A stretch of 64,000 nucleotides of DNA. It comes from Oxyruncus cristatus. Its lineage: Eukaryota; Chordata; Aves; Passeriformes; Cotingidae. Numbering within the stretch: the stretch's first letter is position 1; the number at the start of each line of letters is the position of its first letter. This document shows positions 1-12,054 of the stretch, piece by piece. The notes beneath the pieces are model-generated. The model had not been told where the DNA came from, made no database searches, and saw only the letters and a list, made by a program, of their open reading frames with translations. The DNA is taken from assembly GCA_013399855.1 (NCBI GenBank), contig VXAY01000172.1:719976-783975 (forward strand), written 5' to 3'. A program made the position numbers and the translations under genes.

Positions 1-812
1 TGCAATATAGATGCCAACAAACAGCAATATGTTTTATTTTCACATGAAAAGCACTCAGGGTGTTAATTTCTTTCTTCTCCTTTTTATCCTCCATTTACAA
101 CTGAACCTTCTTGCTGAATGATCCATACAAACAAGAACAACCGAAGAGTGAGAAAAGATACTTTTTCATTCAGAGAAATCTGGGCAATCTTAAGTAAAAA
201 GTTTCTGTGAAACTGTGAAGGTCCCATAACAAGATTACAGGGGTCTGAGCAACCCATGCTGTTACTGTGACTTATGCTTTTGGAGTATTTGGCCTTGTGA
301 GTCAGTACATTTTGACTCCAAAGTGTCCTGACGGGAACTAGTTTATATGGGAGTAAGTTAAAGATTTTTAATCCCTTCATAATAAACAGTGTTTGGGACT
401 AATTGTTACTGTTTTCCTGAGAGGCTTTCGGCCACTTCTAATAGAAAATGTTAGTAGTTGGTGTTTTGAGGAGGTTTTAAAGGCACCCCCCAACCTACGG
501 AGAGCTTTTTAGCAAAAATCTTTCTTTTCTTAACGGCACTGTCACTGCCACAGGAACATACTGTATCTGTCATTGCAAACCCCTGACACCAGATTTAACC
601 TCCTACACAAATACGCATTGCAACTGCTGTTTTGCCAGACAAGACATAACTATCCAGCTAGCAAGAGAAAAACATTTAGTCTCTTAATTGCTTTCTGTAC
701 AAACTGTATAATTAGAGATTTGTTCTGTAATTTGGTAAAGAAAACAAACAAAAGTATTTGTAATCCAAAGAACCCCAAACAGAATAAAATCAAAGCAGGA
801 ATGAAGGAAATA
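1..812. other. AT-rich non-coding DNA, no gene seen
   Basis: No reading frame here resembles a known protein and there is no recognisable repeat. The 98-codon minus frame at 84-380 and the plus frame entering at 573 have no family features and are of chance length for AT-rich DNA. Confidence 0.7.
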
Positions 813-868
813 GGGGGGTGTGGAGATGGTTGGGGAGGGGGTAGGGGACATGAGGTGAGGAGAGGGGG
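813..868 (+). repeat. G-rich tract with possible G-quadruplex potential
   Basis: The plus strand has G runs at 813-818 (six), 832-835 (four), 837-841 (five), 844-847 (four) and 864-868 (five). The three central runs are separated by only 1 and 2 bases; the outer loops (about 13 and 16 bases) exceed the usual 7-base limit. A folded G-quadruplex is therefore possible but not canonical. Surrounding DNA is AT-rich, so the tract stands out. No promoter or gene start is visible next to it. Confidence 0.5.
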
Positions 869-958
869 AAAGGTGGTGTTTTAATGTTTTTCTTCATTCA
901 TGAGCTCCATGCAACCTGTTCTGGACAGAGCATGATAAGCTGCACTCACAATCCATAA

Positions 959-992
959 TTTTTTTTTTTTTTTTNCCCCCCCCACCAACCAT

Positions 993-1031
<39 letters not shown>
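959..1031. repeat. Poly-T pair interrupted by an undetermined base
   Basis: A run of 16 T (959-974) is followed by an N at 975, eight C (976-983), a short linker and a second run of 37 T (995-1031). Both T runs are preceded by the same ccataa sequence (953-958 and 989-994). The N and the repeated lead-in suggest polymerase slippage or an assembly join rather than true sequence. The 71-codon minus frame that crosses this tract is an artefact of translating poly-A as lysine. Confidence 0.85.
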
Positions 1032-1032
<1 letters not shown>

Positions 1033-2950
1033 TAAGATGCAGCACCAAGTACACTTCAAATTTTCCTTCTCTTCTCAATATAGTCAGTAAGAGCACTGAA
1101 AGCTGGGTTCAGGACCTGAAAGCCAGAAGCACCCTTTAAATGTGCAAAAAGCTGTTTAAGGTCAGTGGCACAGCTACCTGAGGTAGGAGGGTGCTGAGGA
1201 ACACCCTTGCTAGCTGAGGGCTCAGAGGAGGAACACGACAGAACCCAGCACATTTAAAATGGTGCCTAAAAGGCCCAGTCACAGAGAGAGATGATTTCCC
1301 AAGGCTTGCAGTGCAGCACAGATGTACTTCAGCTGGCAGCCCCAGGTCACCAGCTCCAGCCACAGTTTCCCGCACAGGCACTCAGCCCTGCTGCAGGGAA
1401 AGCGGTGGCACCAAGGCTACCACTGACTGTCTTGGAACAGTTACTTTTGGGTATTTTTGCCCCCATGATGAAGTATTCCGGTAAACAGCCTATTTAACTA
1501 TTTCCAGACTGACGTGCCTGTTCAATTTTCTATAGGTTTGGCAATTTCACTGTGAAAACAGATTGTATTTTGCTAGGTATACCAGATGCCAAAGCAGCAT
1601 GTTAACGCCCTTCTCAGGAGTAAAGACAGCAAAATGGAGACATTCACTTTGCAGTGAGAAGAGAACAAAACAAATTGAACTGAAACATGTCCGTTTTAAA
1701 AATCAACAGCAGGCAATGAACAGTTTTACTGGTATGAAACTGGAATGACACTTCCAATACTGAGTAAGTGCTAAGCACATTTACATCTGTGAAGTGCAAT
1801 CATATGTGACTTCAAACTGTGCTGGTTAGGAGAGGAAAATTCATACTTTATTGTTTAGAAAACATGACAATTTTTCTTCCCAGGGACAATGGTGTTAGCA
1901 TTGAAGCAGGGAAAAGGATGAGTAAAACGCCTAAAAAAATTTTAAAAGAATAATTAAAAAATTATGTTTATTGATAATACTCAATAAACTTAAAACATAT
2001 GGTTACAAAAAATGAACCGGAAATTTCCTTTACTTTTATAGAAATATATATGAAACAAACGGCGAAATGGAGAGTTATCTGGGTTTTGTGGCACTACTAC
2101 ATATCAGAGAGTAGAAACACTATCACCTTGGGTCCAAAAGGGCAAAACATTGACTTATCCAAAATGCAGTAGAAACAAGCATGACTAGAAGTCTTTTACT
2201 TTCGTTTTGTTGTTAAGATTTTTAGGGAAGGATAGGGGAGTGCACAGAGGAAAGGTTATTTATAAAATCAACTGATTTTACAAATCTCATTAATAAAACC
2301 TCAAATACCTCAGTGGTGAGCAATTACCTTTTGTCAAATAGCTATTTACACTACTGATTTTTCATTAAAAAATATAATAACCACAAACGGAAAACCAGGA
2401 CAGCAGGAGCATGGGAAAGAAGTAGGATGGGATTAGGTTCTGATATTGAAGTCTTAAGCTCTTTCTCTGTCCAGATGGACAGCCTTTTTATCACAGAGAC
2501 AGAAACTTTCTCATGTTGTAATATTTTTCCATTACTCTTATGGCATGGTATTACCCAGAAATGGCTAAAACACTCCAACAGCACTTGTGCATGCAAGAAA
2601 GTGCAGGACCATTACTAAAGAAATGCTATGTTTTTGTGAGAGCTGTGGGACCAAGCTATGAAAAGAGAGCTCTACCATGCCTAAAATAAAATTAAAATAA
2701 ATTACAGAAATAAAAAATAAGTCAGAAAGAGCCTGGTCTATCTGAAGTGGATGACAAAAATCCTATAGGATTTTGGTCAAAACTACTAATAGTGGCTTAA
2801 AATGCTGCTACAGTATTATGATGTGTCAGAAACCTGTATTCCATACCCTCACTTTAAATTCTCACTGGCCTATTTTGGGATGTCCGGAGATTAAACTAGA
2901 CCTTACCAAGTCATACGAAGTTATTTGGCTTGATACAGAAAACGGTGGTG

Positions 2951-2980
2951 GAAATACTTACTTATGAAATACTTACTTAT
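2951..2980 (+). repeat. Perfect 15-bp tandem duplication
   Basis: The unit gaaatacttacttat occurs twice head to tail with no mismatch. Such a perfect copy suggests a recent small duplication, for example by replication slippage. No function is implied. Confidence 0.9.
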
Positions 2981-5866
2981 GCACTGATTTGCTCTGGACT
3001 AATACATAAACGAAGGGAAAAGCTGCTGCCACACAAACACAGATTCAGGAAGTCATAAAACAAACAAATGAAAAACCTAAAAGCCACAGAGAAGAAATGT
3101 TTTTCACTTTTTCCTGTACCTGTGCTATATGTCTCCCTTTTAAACAAGAAGAATTGGAGACTCACATCAATGAGGAAATTTGATGTGAGTTTCCATTTTG
3201 ACACTGAAAATTTAGACACCTATTTATAAAGTACAAAAATTAACCTAATACAAGAGTAAAATATTTCTTAACTGTTGGAGCCAAAGGACAAGGCAACACA
3301 GCCTTGTCCATAGATCCTTGTTGATGCCTCAGTGACAGAGGTATGTTATTGCAAAGGGCAAGCCAGTGACTCAATGCAGGGGTAACTGCTGAAAAAAACA
3401 GCATCATGCTTACATTGTGCTTACATGTCGAGGAAGCACAACGGTGTTTCAGTACTTTCAGTTCTTAAATACTCAGATTCAGAGTTTTAGTCTTCAGCAC
3501 TTCCACAGTAAACAGTGCTTCATGCCTGGAGGTGTTTGCCGAAGCCAGTGTGAGGCAGGGAAAACTGGTCTTCTGGATAATAACCCTCTGAAAGCTATTG
3601 TTCCAGCTTCCAGAAACTGCAAACTATTTATGATTAGATGTTGATAAACTACATGTAGATGCCTAAAATAATGACTTTAACCACAACCACTTGCAGGAAA
3701 AGAGGAAGTGTGTTAATGACCTTAGAATAATGATGTTGTTACCACACAAATACTTAATAATAGGACTACAAATCTAATAGTCTTCACTCTATTCCCAAGG
3801 GAGCTTTACCTTCCAGAGACCAAGTTATGGCTTGGCTTAGGATTTTATTATTGTGGAAAGTGATGGGACACAATCAGTAAGCACAAAGGGTCAGGAACTA
3901 GAGTTTCACATCATGTCCACAATAAACTGCACCACAGAACACATAATCTGGGTTTAACTGAGATACTGAAATTAGTTTAGTAAATACGCAGTGTGATTTA
4001 CTACTGCAGTGTGAGTCTTTCTATGTGACTAAACAGTAAATTAAATAATGGTTTTCTTCTGAAAAGACATCACTTATAGTCACCCATAAAAATATTGCTG
4101 GCTTTCAGCTACACATGCCCATGCTAAAAAAAAAAAAAAAGACATTGTTGATAATTAAAAGATTAATTTATCATATTTTAAGCATTGCTTCGCTTTGTAT
4201 ACAGTACGACATAATGGGTTTACAATGACAAGCAAGAGGGTAATGTGGAGGCAGGACAATGGTGGGGTAGGACAGTGATGTGTCAAACATTTCAGCTCCT
4301 TGTACTTAGAAAATAAGAAACCACAGTGTCTGTGGCAGACAGAAAACGTCTGAAAGGCTACAGAGAAATGAGAAAAACAATAGAAAGTCTGTAAAAATAT
4401 CACTCTCTGTTTTCTCAATTGAATAGTATATGAGAATACTAGAAATATAGATCACTTCCGCCATATTTCCTTTTCACATCAGACTGAATTACCACAATGT
4501 GAATTCCTAATGTTAAATTTCATTATGAATCTAATCTTTCTTTTGCAGACCAGCATCTACATTAACCACATAGACTTAAAAATTAAATGATAAAAAAAAT
4601 TTAATGATTAGCTAAGCTGATCATTATTAACCAAGCTTACATTTGTTGACCTATACTGTTGCTGACTAGTTTGGGCTCCAATTTAGCAGCAACAGATCCC
4701 TTTGTCTATGGTGATGGATCAAAGGTCACACTAACTCCAACCATGTGGAGCCTAATGATAGCTAAGGGAGACCCATGATGAACATAAAAATAGAACTAAA
4801 GATAAACGCTTTAATCACAAGTGACAAATTACATTTTTGATGTGTCAAGTTCAATATTAATTATTTTCAGCTGCTCTGCTTTTTCTTTTTTCTTAAGGAA
4901 ACTGCAGCAATCTGTTGACATGCCTGGAAAAGTTCAGGTGCAAAATGACCTCTGTTCAGTTTGCAGATTTACAGGAAACCATATACTGTCCTTGCAACAT
5001 TTAAGTACTATGGCCTGTGGAAATAGTGCAGCCTGTTAAAAAACATAAGTCCGGAGATGATACCGCTCTTCTCCCAGTTTTAGAATCAGCTAAATCTTCT
5101 ACTTTTGTTTTAGACACGAAACAGACAAAACCATCAACAGTGCTCTGCCAGCAGAGAATAAACAATCGTCTGGAAAAACATTTATAATTAAATAACTTTT
5201 CAATAAATTAAAAACATTAAACAAATCATACTTTCTTTTCCACTTTCCCAACTAAGGTGTCCCTTCAATATCAGCCTGAGCCATCCATTCCCTTACAAAA
5301 TTCCCTTATATGTTTCACACATTTTTTGCCACTTTATAAATCCATTGCCTACTCCAGTGTTTTGGAAAACATCTTTTATTCATGGTAGAAAGCTAATTAG
5401 GCTGTAAAAATGAATATGTCCAAAAATTGTTTGATTAGTAGGAGGAAAAAATGAACAACTGTAATAGCTTAAAAGGCAACTGAGGAGTGCAACTTGACAG
5501 ATCCTCAGCTAACAGTTTTTTTCCTTGACCTTTAAACTGAAGAGTAAACATTTTACGATCATTGCATAGAAATAATGATATTTAATCTGTTGACCACACG
5601 TGATGAACTAATAGCAAACAATCAGGGAAGAACACTACGGCATTTCAAATACTGAGTTATATGCAGAATCAGTTAAAGCTTTCCATAACTAAACACAAAC
5701 CAACTCAAAAGATATGGTGATCACAAATGAACTCTGAAAATACTCTTAATACACTTGATATCTGCCTGTGATTACTAGCCTGGGACCTCTTAAATTATAA
5801 ACATCTGAGATCACTACTTATCTTGATTGCTGGAGACGGCAATAGTATGAAACACAAGCACTCACG

Positions 5867-5960
5867 TGAAAATGAAAAAGAAAAAAAAGGAGAAAAAGGA
5901 AGAAAAATGAAAAAGAAAAAAAATTTAAAAGTGGGGAAAAAAATGAAAAGAAAAAAGAGC
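5867..5960 (+). repeat. A/G-rich (polypurine) low-complexity tract
   Basis: About 94 bases are almost only A and G, including an uninterrupted 34-base purine run (5874-5907). Polypurine tracts can form triplex structures when they have mirror symmetry; here symmetry is only approximate. Nothing nearby identifies a gene it could serve. Confidence 0.8.
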
Positions 5961-6680
5961 AACCCTAAATTTAAGAAGAATTAGGTAAGGTAAAAGCTTT
6001 GCAGCAAAGATCTACCAGCAAAAGCAGCTGGCAGCACCATGAAAGCCATTGCACTGGGAAAGAGGCCAAAACAGAGAATCATTCTGTTGATACATGTTCA
6101 AAATGAGATGAATTGAAGGGCCCAGTGGGCAGGCCTGAAACACATCTATTTATTTTCTTCTGCTAAAAAGGTATTTCTGGAGATAAGGAAACATTTCATA
6201 AAGCAAAAGAAAGAAGCCCAGTCAACCCAGCAGATCTATGTCGCTGGGGAAAATTATTTCAATCCTTCATCTCAACCAATGGCTTCCAGGACTGGGATGC
6301 AGATGTTATCAATGAAAAAAAGGTTGGAAAGGGGAGATTCACATGAACATCTTTGAGCTATTAAGCAGAAGGGCTGTGTTAACGCTCAAACTCTCTGTTT
6401 TCCAGCTAAGAGTTAAACACCAAAACTGCAGTGGCTAATGAAGTGGCAGATAGAGGAAAAGAAGGGTTTCTGGCATGCCAAGGCAGATGAAAGCGGCTGC
6501 ACCACAGTATCAGAAGCAGCTGAAATCTAGTCTTGATATCTAGCAGGGTCTGACAATCCCAGACTGCAAGATGTCCTTATAGAAGACAGGGAGCAACTAA
6601 GGGTCTCCAGTAAAGCTGCACCAAGGCTCCATAAATAGCACAGTTATGTGCATGTTACTGTGTTTATGTCTTCTGCTACT

Positions 6681-6711
6681 GGGTGTTTTGGGTTGGGTTT
6701 TTTGGGGGGGG
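6681..6711 (+). repeat. Canonical G-quadruplex motif
   Basis: Four G runs (6681-6683, 6690-6692, 6695-6697 and 6704-6711) are separated by loops of 6, 2 and 6 bases. This fits the usual rule of four runs of at least three G with loops of 1 to 7. The loops are mostly T. It sits in AT-rich DNA with no recognisable promoter, so any regulatory role is unproven. Confidence 0.75.
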
Positions 6712-9073
6712 ACCTCTTTCATGAAAGAGTTTATAAATGGAGAAAAGTAGATTATTAAATACCAGGAAGTTTAGTGATATTTATGAAAGTTTATGGTTGC
6801 GGTCTAAGCCCACTATTTACTACTTAGTCTTTTAAATTGAAGTCAGGTACATTGTCAATCAAGTTCTGGCTAAAGTGGTTACAGAAGTACCAGACATATG
6901 CTAGGTGATGAAAAGACAGTCACAACACTATTCTCTGGTTTACTACACTAATTGATTTCACTACTGACCTGAGAAAAACCTATATGTATTCACAACATGA
7001 CAGGGTATACATTTTTTTCTTCAGCTGTATTCAGAAGCAATCAAAGCAAATTATCTTTTTCTCAGTGGTACCTGACGAACATTCATGAAGAGAGTACTTG
7101 GAATTATAAACTGGATATAAATGAGTCATCACGCTTTATTGCATTAATGTATGCATGTTTTCAGGGACTGACCTTTGGACTGACCTGTCAGAGGTACAGC
7201 CAAGCCATCAGCCACTGACAGGCCTTTACTGAGGGAGAAAAATCTTTGTAATAGCACAGAGGAATTTACTAATCTGACATCTAGTTTAGCAGATTAATCT
7301 TGGATTTTCTTTGATCATGCCTTGCAACAATGTGCAGCAAGGCAAACCAATCAACAATCATTAATTAAAAGAACAATGAAGAGCAGAGGCTATTTAGTTA
7401 TGAATGGCACACACTGACTGAACATTATGAGTTCTCAGATGAAAGCAACATTTCCTAAATGACACAGATCAGTACTAGATAAGCTTCAAGATAGCTGTAC
7501 CCTGTAAGAGGGAGCACTGAAAGAATGTTATCACAATCCAGAGAAAAAAGCAAAATGAAACTAGAAAGCTGCCTTTGGGACTTGGTTGAACCAAAGCCCT
7601 GCAGTGAGATTGATGCCATCAGGCTTAAGAACACCAGGCAAGTCCTACAGTGGGCACTCACGTATTGCCTGCAAACACTAAGGTTTGAAAATTCTGATCT
7701 CCTAAAACACCTAAATAAATAACAGTGTGACCTATCAAGCTGTCCCAGCCTTTCTTAATGTCAGATGATATAGTACTGCTTGCTTACACAGTAGGAGGCT
7801 ATCTCAAATACATAGATAGACCCAGATGTTTAGCTGGTGTAAGCTCATTTTTTTACTGAAATCAGGAGATTTATATTTCTTTACACAAGCCAGAAATGTG
7901 ATCTTGGATGTTCCGCCACTGAATTTTTTATTTCTTGTATTATGTAATGCAGAAAGTTGAGAACTGTTGAAAAGTCGTTACCCTTACAACAACTGACTGA
8001 AGGTACGACCTGGCTCTGTTTTTGTGTTGTAAACCAGGCTTATGTTCCTACCTGTATGACATTATAAAGAGTGACTAAGGTTTAATTATTCTGGGAACCA
8101 AAGTTAGTATAAAACAAAAGTTAAATGCTCAAGGGAGTTTTGTTTTAATAGAAAAAGTATAAGGAAGTTACAGGTGTGTACCAGCTTAAAACTTTATTAC
8201 CTAAATAATTGCATAATTATACACTCGGAAAATTGTTTTATGCAAAAAAATACTTTTTAATGTTTGCACAGTTTCTTGTGCTGTTCTAATATTGAATGAG
8301 ATATTTATGGCCAAATGTAAGCAGATCTTATAGAAGTTCAAAGTACTTATTATTATTATTATTCAAGGTTTTTCTCAAAGCTCCTTGGTCAACAGAGTGC
8401 AAAGGTGACCAGGGAATGCCTCCTGAGTGTTTAGAGCAATGAAGTAGCCTGGTAGGTGGAGGGGCATTCTGGCACCGTCAAAATTGCAAGCCAAAACCGA
8501 AAAGCAGCAATGAGACTAACAAAGAAGAAATTTCTGGTCGTCCACAGCTATTCAGCTAGCAGAAAAAGGACTAACAGAGCCAATGGTTGAAGCAAAATCA
8601 ACAATGAGGTACACATTTCAAAAATGTGGCTATTTAAAAATCTATCTAAGACAGCAGAGATAGTGGACCAACCATAATTTTCAAACAAGGATTAGCATTT
8701 TATAGATGTGTTACAGCTTAAACAGAAGCTCTTGGCTCCTTGGGTCAGATTGCAAGCAAACCTGTTTCACCTTGTTAGGCAGAAGATCTGAAGTAAATAC
8801 CTATCTCTTCTCTTCCAATATCTATGTGTATTTGTCTAATTTTGATACCATTTCTAGAGCCATACTATGAAATGGGTAGGATGGCATTAGCTTACTTTTG
8901 TCCACTGTTCCTACATCCAAATAAGGCTTCTAGGTATCAGGAGATGTAAATAGATTTCTCTTTCAATAAACTGTAACTTCTCCTTTTTGATTTTTAATTA
9001 TTGTTAAACTTGAAAACTGAGTACACATTTTTTGCCTCCAGATACTTTCATGTGAGGGTTAGCCAGAGTGATC
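6712..9073. other. AT-rich non-coding DNA, no gene seen
   Basis: No gene recognised. A possible old palindromic repeat fragment (7833-7902) is listed separately, and a short TAT triplet run lies near 8348-8363. The 65-codon frame at 7525-7722 looks protein-like in composition but matches nothing I know. Confidence 0.65.
7833..7902. repeat. Possible ancient palindromic repeat fragment
   Basis: The segment begins with agctggtgtaag and ends with ctttacacaagcc, which are imperfect inverted copies around an AT-rich middle. Old amniote repeats with ggtgtaa / ttacacc ends flanking a short core look like this. The resemblance is from memory and the copy is diverged, so this is tentative. Confidence 0.3.
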
Positions 9074-9138
9074 TTTAGTCTGGATATAAAAAAAAAATAC
9101 AAAAATCTCTGGATTTAGTCTGGATTTAAAAAAAAAAA
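9074..9138 (+). repeat. 40-bp tandem duplication with A-rich tails
   Basis: The phrase tttagtctggat occurs at 9074 and again at 9114, each followed within a few bases by a run of about ten A. The period is 40 bases. It looks like a local duplication that included the A run. Confidence 0.75.
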
Positions 9139-12000
9139 CAAACAAAGCAAACCAAACCAAAAACTGTTGTTCACTTCCATTGTGCTTAAGGAAAAAGTGC
9201 ACTAATTTGAGTTACAAATCATAAACAATCTCTGGTCATAATAAAAGCAATTCTATTGCATCTCTATTATGAAGCCATCGCTTCACATGGGACATCAGCT
9301 CATGTTTCCAAACATGGATACTTTGAGTGCTGCACCTAATCATCCATAAAAAAAGATGAAAGATCCACTCAAAGACATGAAATCAGGGCGAGACCTGTTT
9401 CTTGAGCTCTTAATGTACGATGTAGGATCATATCCAGGCACCTTTGTTCTCTTCCTTTTCTTCCCAATCTCTTAATACCTACGTACGCTTACTTGCAACT
9501 GGTCCAACTGAAAATACCCTCTGGTTTGAAACCAGGTGAAAGCATAGATTCACACCCTTAGCTTCAGAGCAGAACACCAAACTCTGATGCCATGAATACT
9601 TTTCACTATAAATCTTTCAGGGTAAAAAGAATGTGCCTATGCCTGGAAAGTGATTTCCTAAGAAATGTTTATTTAATTTCTGTGTCAAGCAGTAAACTGT
9701 GCAGTTTCCTACTTGCCTTTGAGATCATTGCCAAATATAGTCTAAAGCGTGAATGGATAAAGTTGATGAAAGCAGTTTAGACGAAAGAACAAAATTGCAG
9801 ACCAGAATATATTTAAGGCTATAAAATACAGTATTTCTGCTATGGAGACCATCTAGAGAGTATCTACTGTATTGGTTTAAACCACGAGATACAAGAAAGT
9901 GCAGAAATGCCAAATGTGACTGATACGACTGCAGTTAATTTCAATGTGCCAAACCTCAGAAAGAGTTCTCTTTTAAATTCAGCTGCAGGTCTGGCTACAT
10001 CTCACTGCTTCTCCTGTATCTAATACAGAGAAGAACTGGAGAATGGGAAAGGTTTTGTGGCCTGGCAAGCTGCCATTATTTCATGAGCATTTCTCTATAC
10101 TTTAAATTATAATTGACTCTTGAAAACTTAATTTCATTTTTTGTTAGAGTAGTTGTAAGAGACTTTTCTTAATAGGACATTTTTCATCCATATGAAGGTG
10201 CAGGCTATTTTTTTCATGTCAAGATTTACCTTTATTGAATAAAAATAAATAGTTACATTTCAACAAACTCAAAGAGGGTAAATTTTTACCCAGACTCAAC
10301 ACAAAGCAGTTCAATATTTGTCCCAGGTAGAACTCTATATTTTTTTTCCTAAACCATGTTTTGAGTAAAGTTTAATCATGAATGTTCACCTGAACTTCAG
10401 CAGCCACTGTTATGAAAACTATTTTCTTACTTTGGAAGCTTCCTGTAAATAGTCTATATTTTCCTGTGAAACTAGATACTCCAAATACCACAGTTCTGAA
10501 ACTCTGAAATCAAAACGGATTCAGAGATCATCAGCAGTGTTTGCAAGGAAGATCCCTATAAGGTTTCTCAAGCTAAGAAATAAACCTTGAAGATGACATC
10601 TAATATGCATATTTCAGGAAAGAGTATTCAAAGAAGCAAACCCAATAATTAAGACAACAACAAAATCCCATTACTCTAAGTCGTTTAGCAATTTCTTCAA
10701 CCACCCAGCAGTGTTTGAAGGATATCATTAGAGATGTAGCTCCACATAATATAGCTAGAAAAACCGTAACAGGTCTCAGAGGAGAAGTAAGGGAAGTTAT
10801 TAAGACAAGATGGAATGAGAGCAATTACAGAGTAAGCCAGCAAATAGATTTAAAACTCATAAGCATATAAGAAACTAATCTATTCTAACACAACCAAGAT
10901 TTTCATCAGTCCTGGCTGGAGAATTCTAGATTGCCCCTAGCAACGATGCATTTTACAAATTATCCTAAATGAGGACTTCTAGAACTTTTCTATGATACCA
11001 TAATATTATAAATATCACTGCAACACAAAAGGAAAATGTATTCTTGTATTTCTAGATGCAATTTAGTCTTTCAGTAACGTAAGTCAAAATGAAGGGCACT
11101 CAGTAGAAGAGAAATGTTTAATTTGAAATGTGAGACCTTCAGATAAGACAATTTTTTTAATCAAATTATGTAGAATGTTATAATGTTGATTTACATAACC
11201 CTGGGTCTTCTTTCAAGGACTAGAAATAGGTATTTTGGAGAGGAAGGACAATTTAAAGCACACTCACTCTCTGCTTTTCCTTGACCAAAGGCATATTAGA
11301 AAAAGCTGGAGTTTTATGTATAAGGGAATGAAAGATTTTTCTTGATCTCTGAGGAAAGATAAGAATTCCACATTTAGGGAGGCAGGAAAGGAATAATAAA
11401 TCTTAAAATGCAGTATTGTAAATACAGGGAAAGAATTATTTAACATGGTGCCTGTAACACCAGGGTTCAGGGCTTGGCAAACGAAGGTACCCTTCCAGTC
11501 CTACGTCCCCAGCTGCTACAGAATATTTCTTTGCAAAAATAAAGAGCACTGTTCCAGAAACATGTGAGCCTATGAAGTTGCTAAGGGACCTGGAAAACTT
11601 GGTTCCAGTGTTAGAATTATGCAATTCAGAACTGACTTTGAAAACACTTATCACATGACTGTGAAATCTATCACACAGTTCTTACCTCAGTATACAATTA
11701 CATACTGTACAAGCGTGCAAAAGCTTCTAAAAAACCCAATTTACAACATTATCCAGCAAAACAATACATTCATTTCCAAATAATTGAAAAAGACAAAAAT
11801 AAAAAAAGCCACTTTTTTGTTTACAGCTAATGTCACAGAAGCCCTTTACATCATATGTAGTGATGTAAATGATTTCACACTCAATGTAAAATGCAATATC
11901 ATGAATCTTAAGGCAACTCATCATCAGACTGTTCTGCATAGAAAACTAATTGCTTCTCCCCAGCAGCTTGGCCTGGCCAATGATATTGGGCAGGAAATGC

Positions 12001-12054
12001 ATCCCTACCGAGCTTACAAAAGCTTAGGGATGTATCCCTACTGAGCTTACAAAA
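12001..12054 (+). repeat. Short tandem duplication, 33-bp period
   Basis: A 21-base unit starting atcccta and ending gcttacaaaa occurs at 12001-12021 and again at 12034-12054 with one mismatch. Confidence 0.8.

Larger units (their letters stand above)
1032..6680. other. AT-rich non-coding DNA, no gene seen
   Basis: This stretch holds no recognisable gene. It contains a perfect 15-bp tandem duplication (gaaatacttacttat at 2951-2965 and 2966-2980), an A run near 4125-4140 and the purine tract listed separately. All reading frames are under 90 codons and show no domain or motif. Confidence 0.7.
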
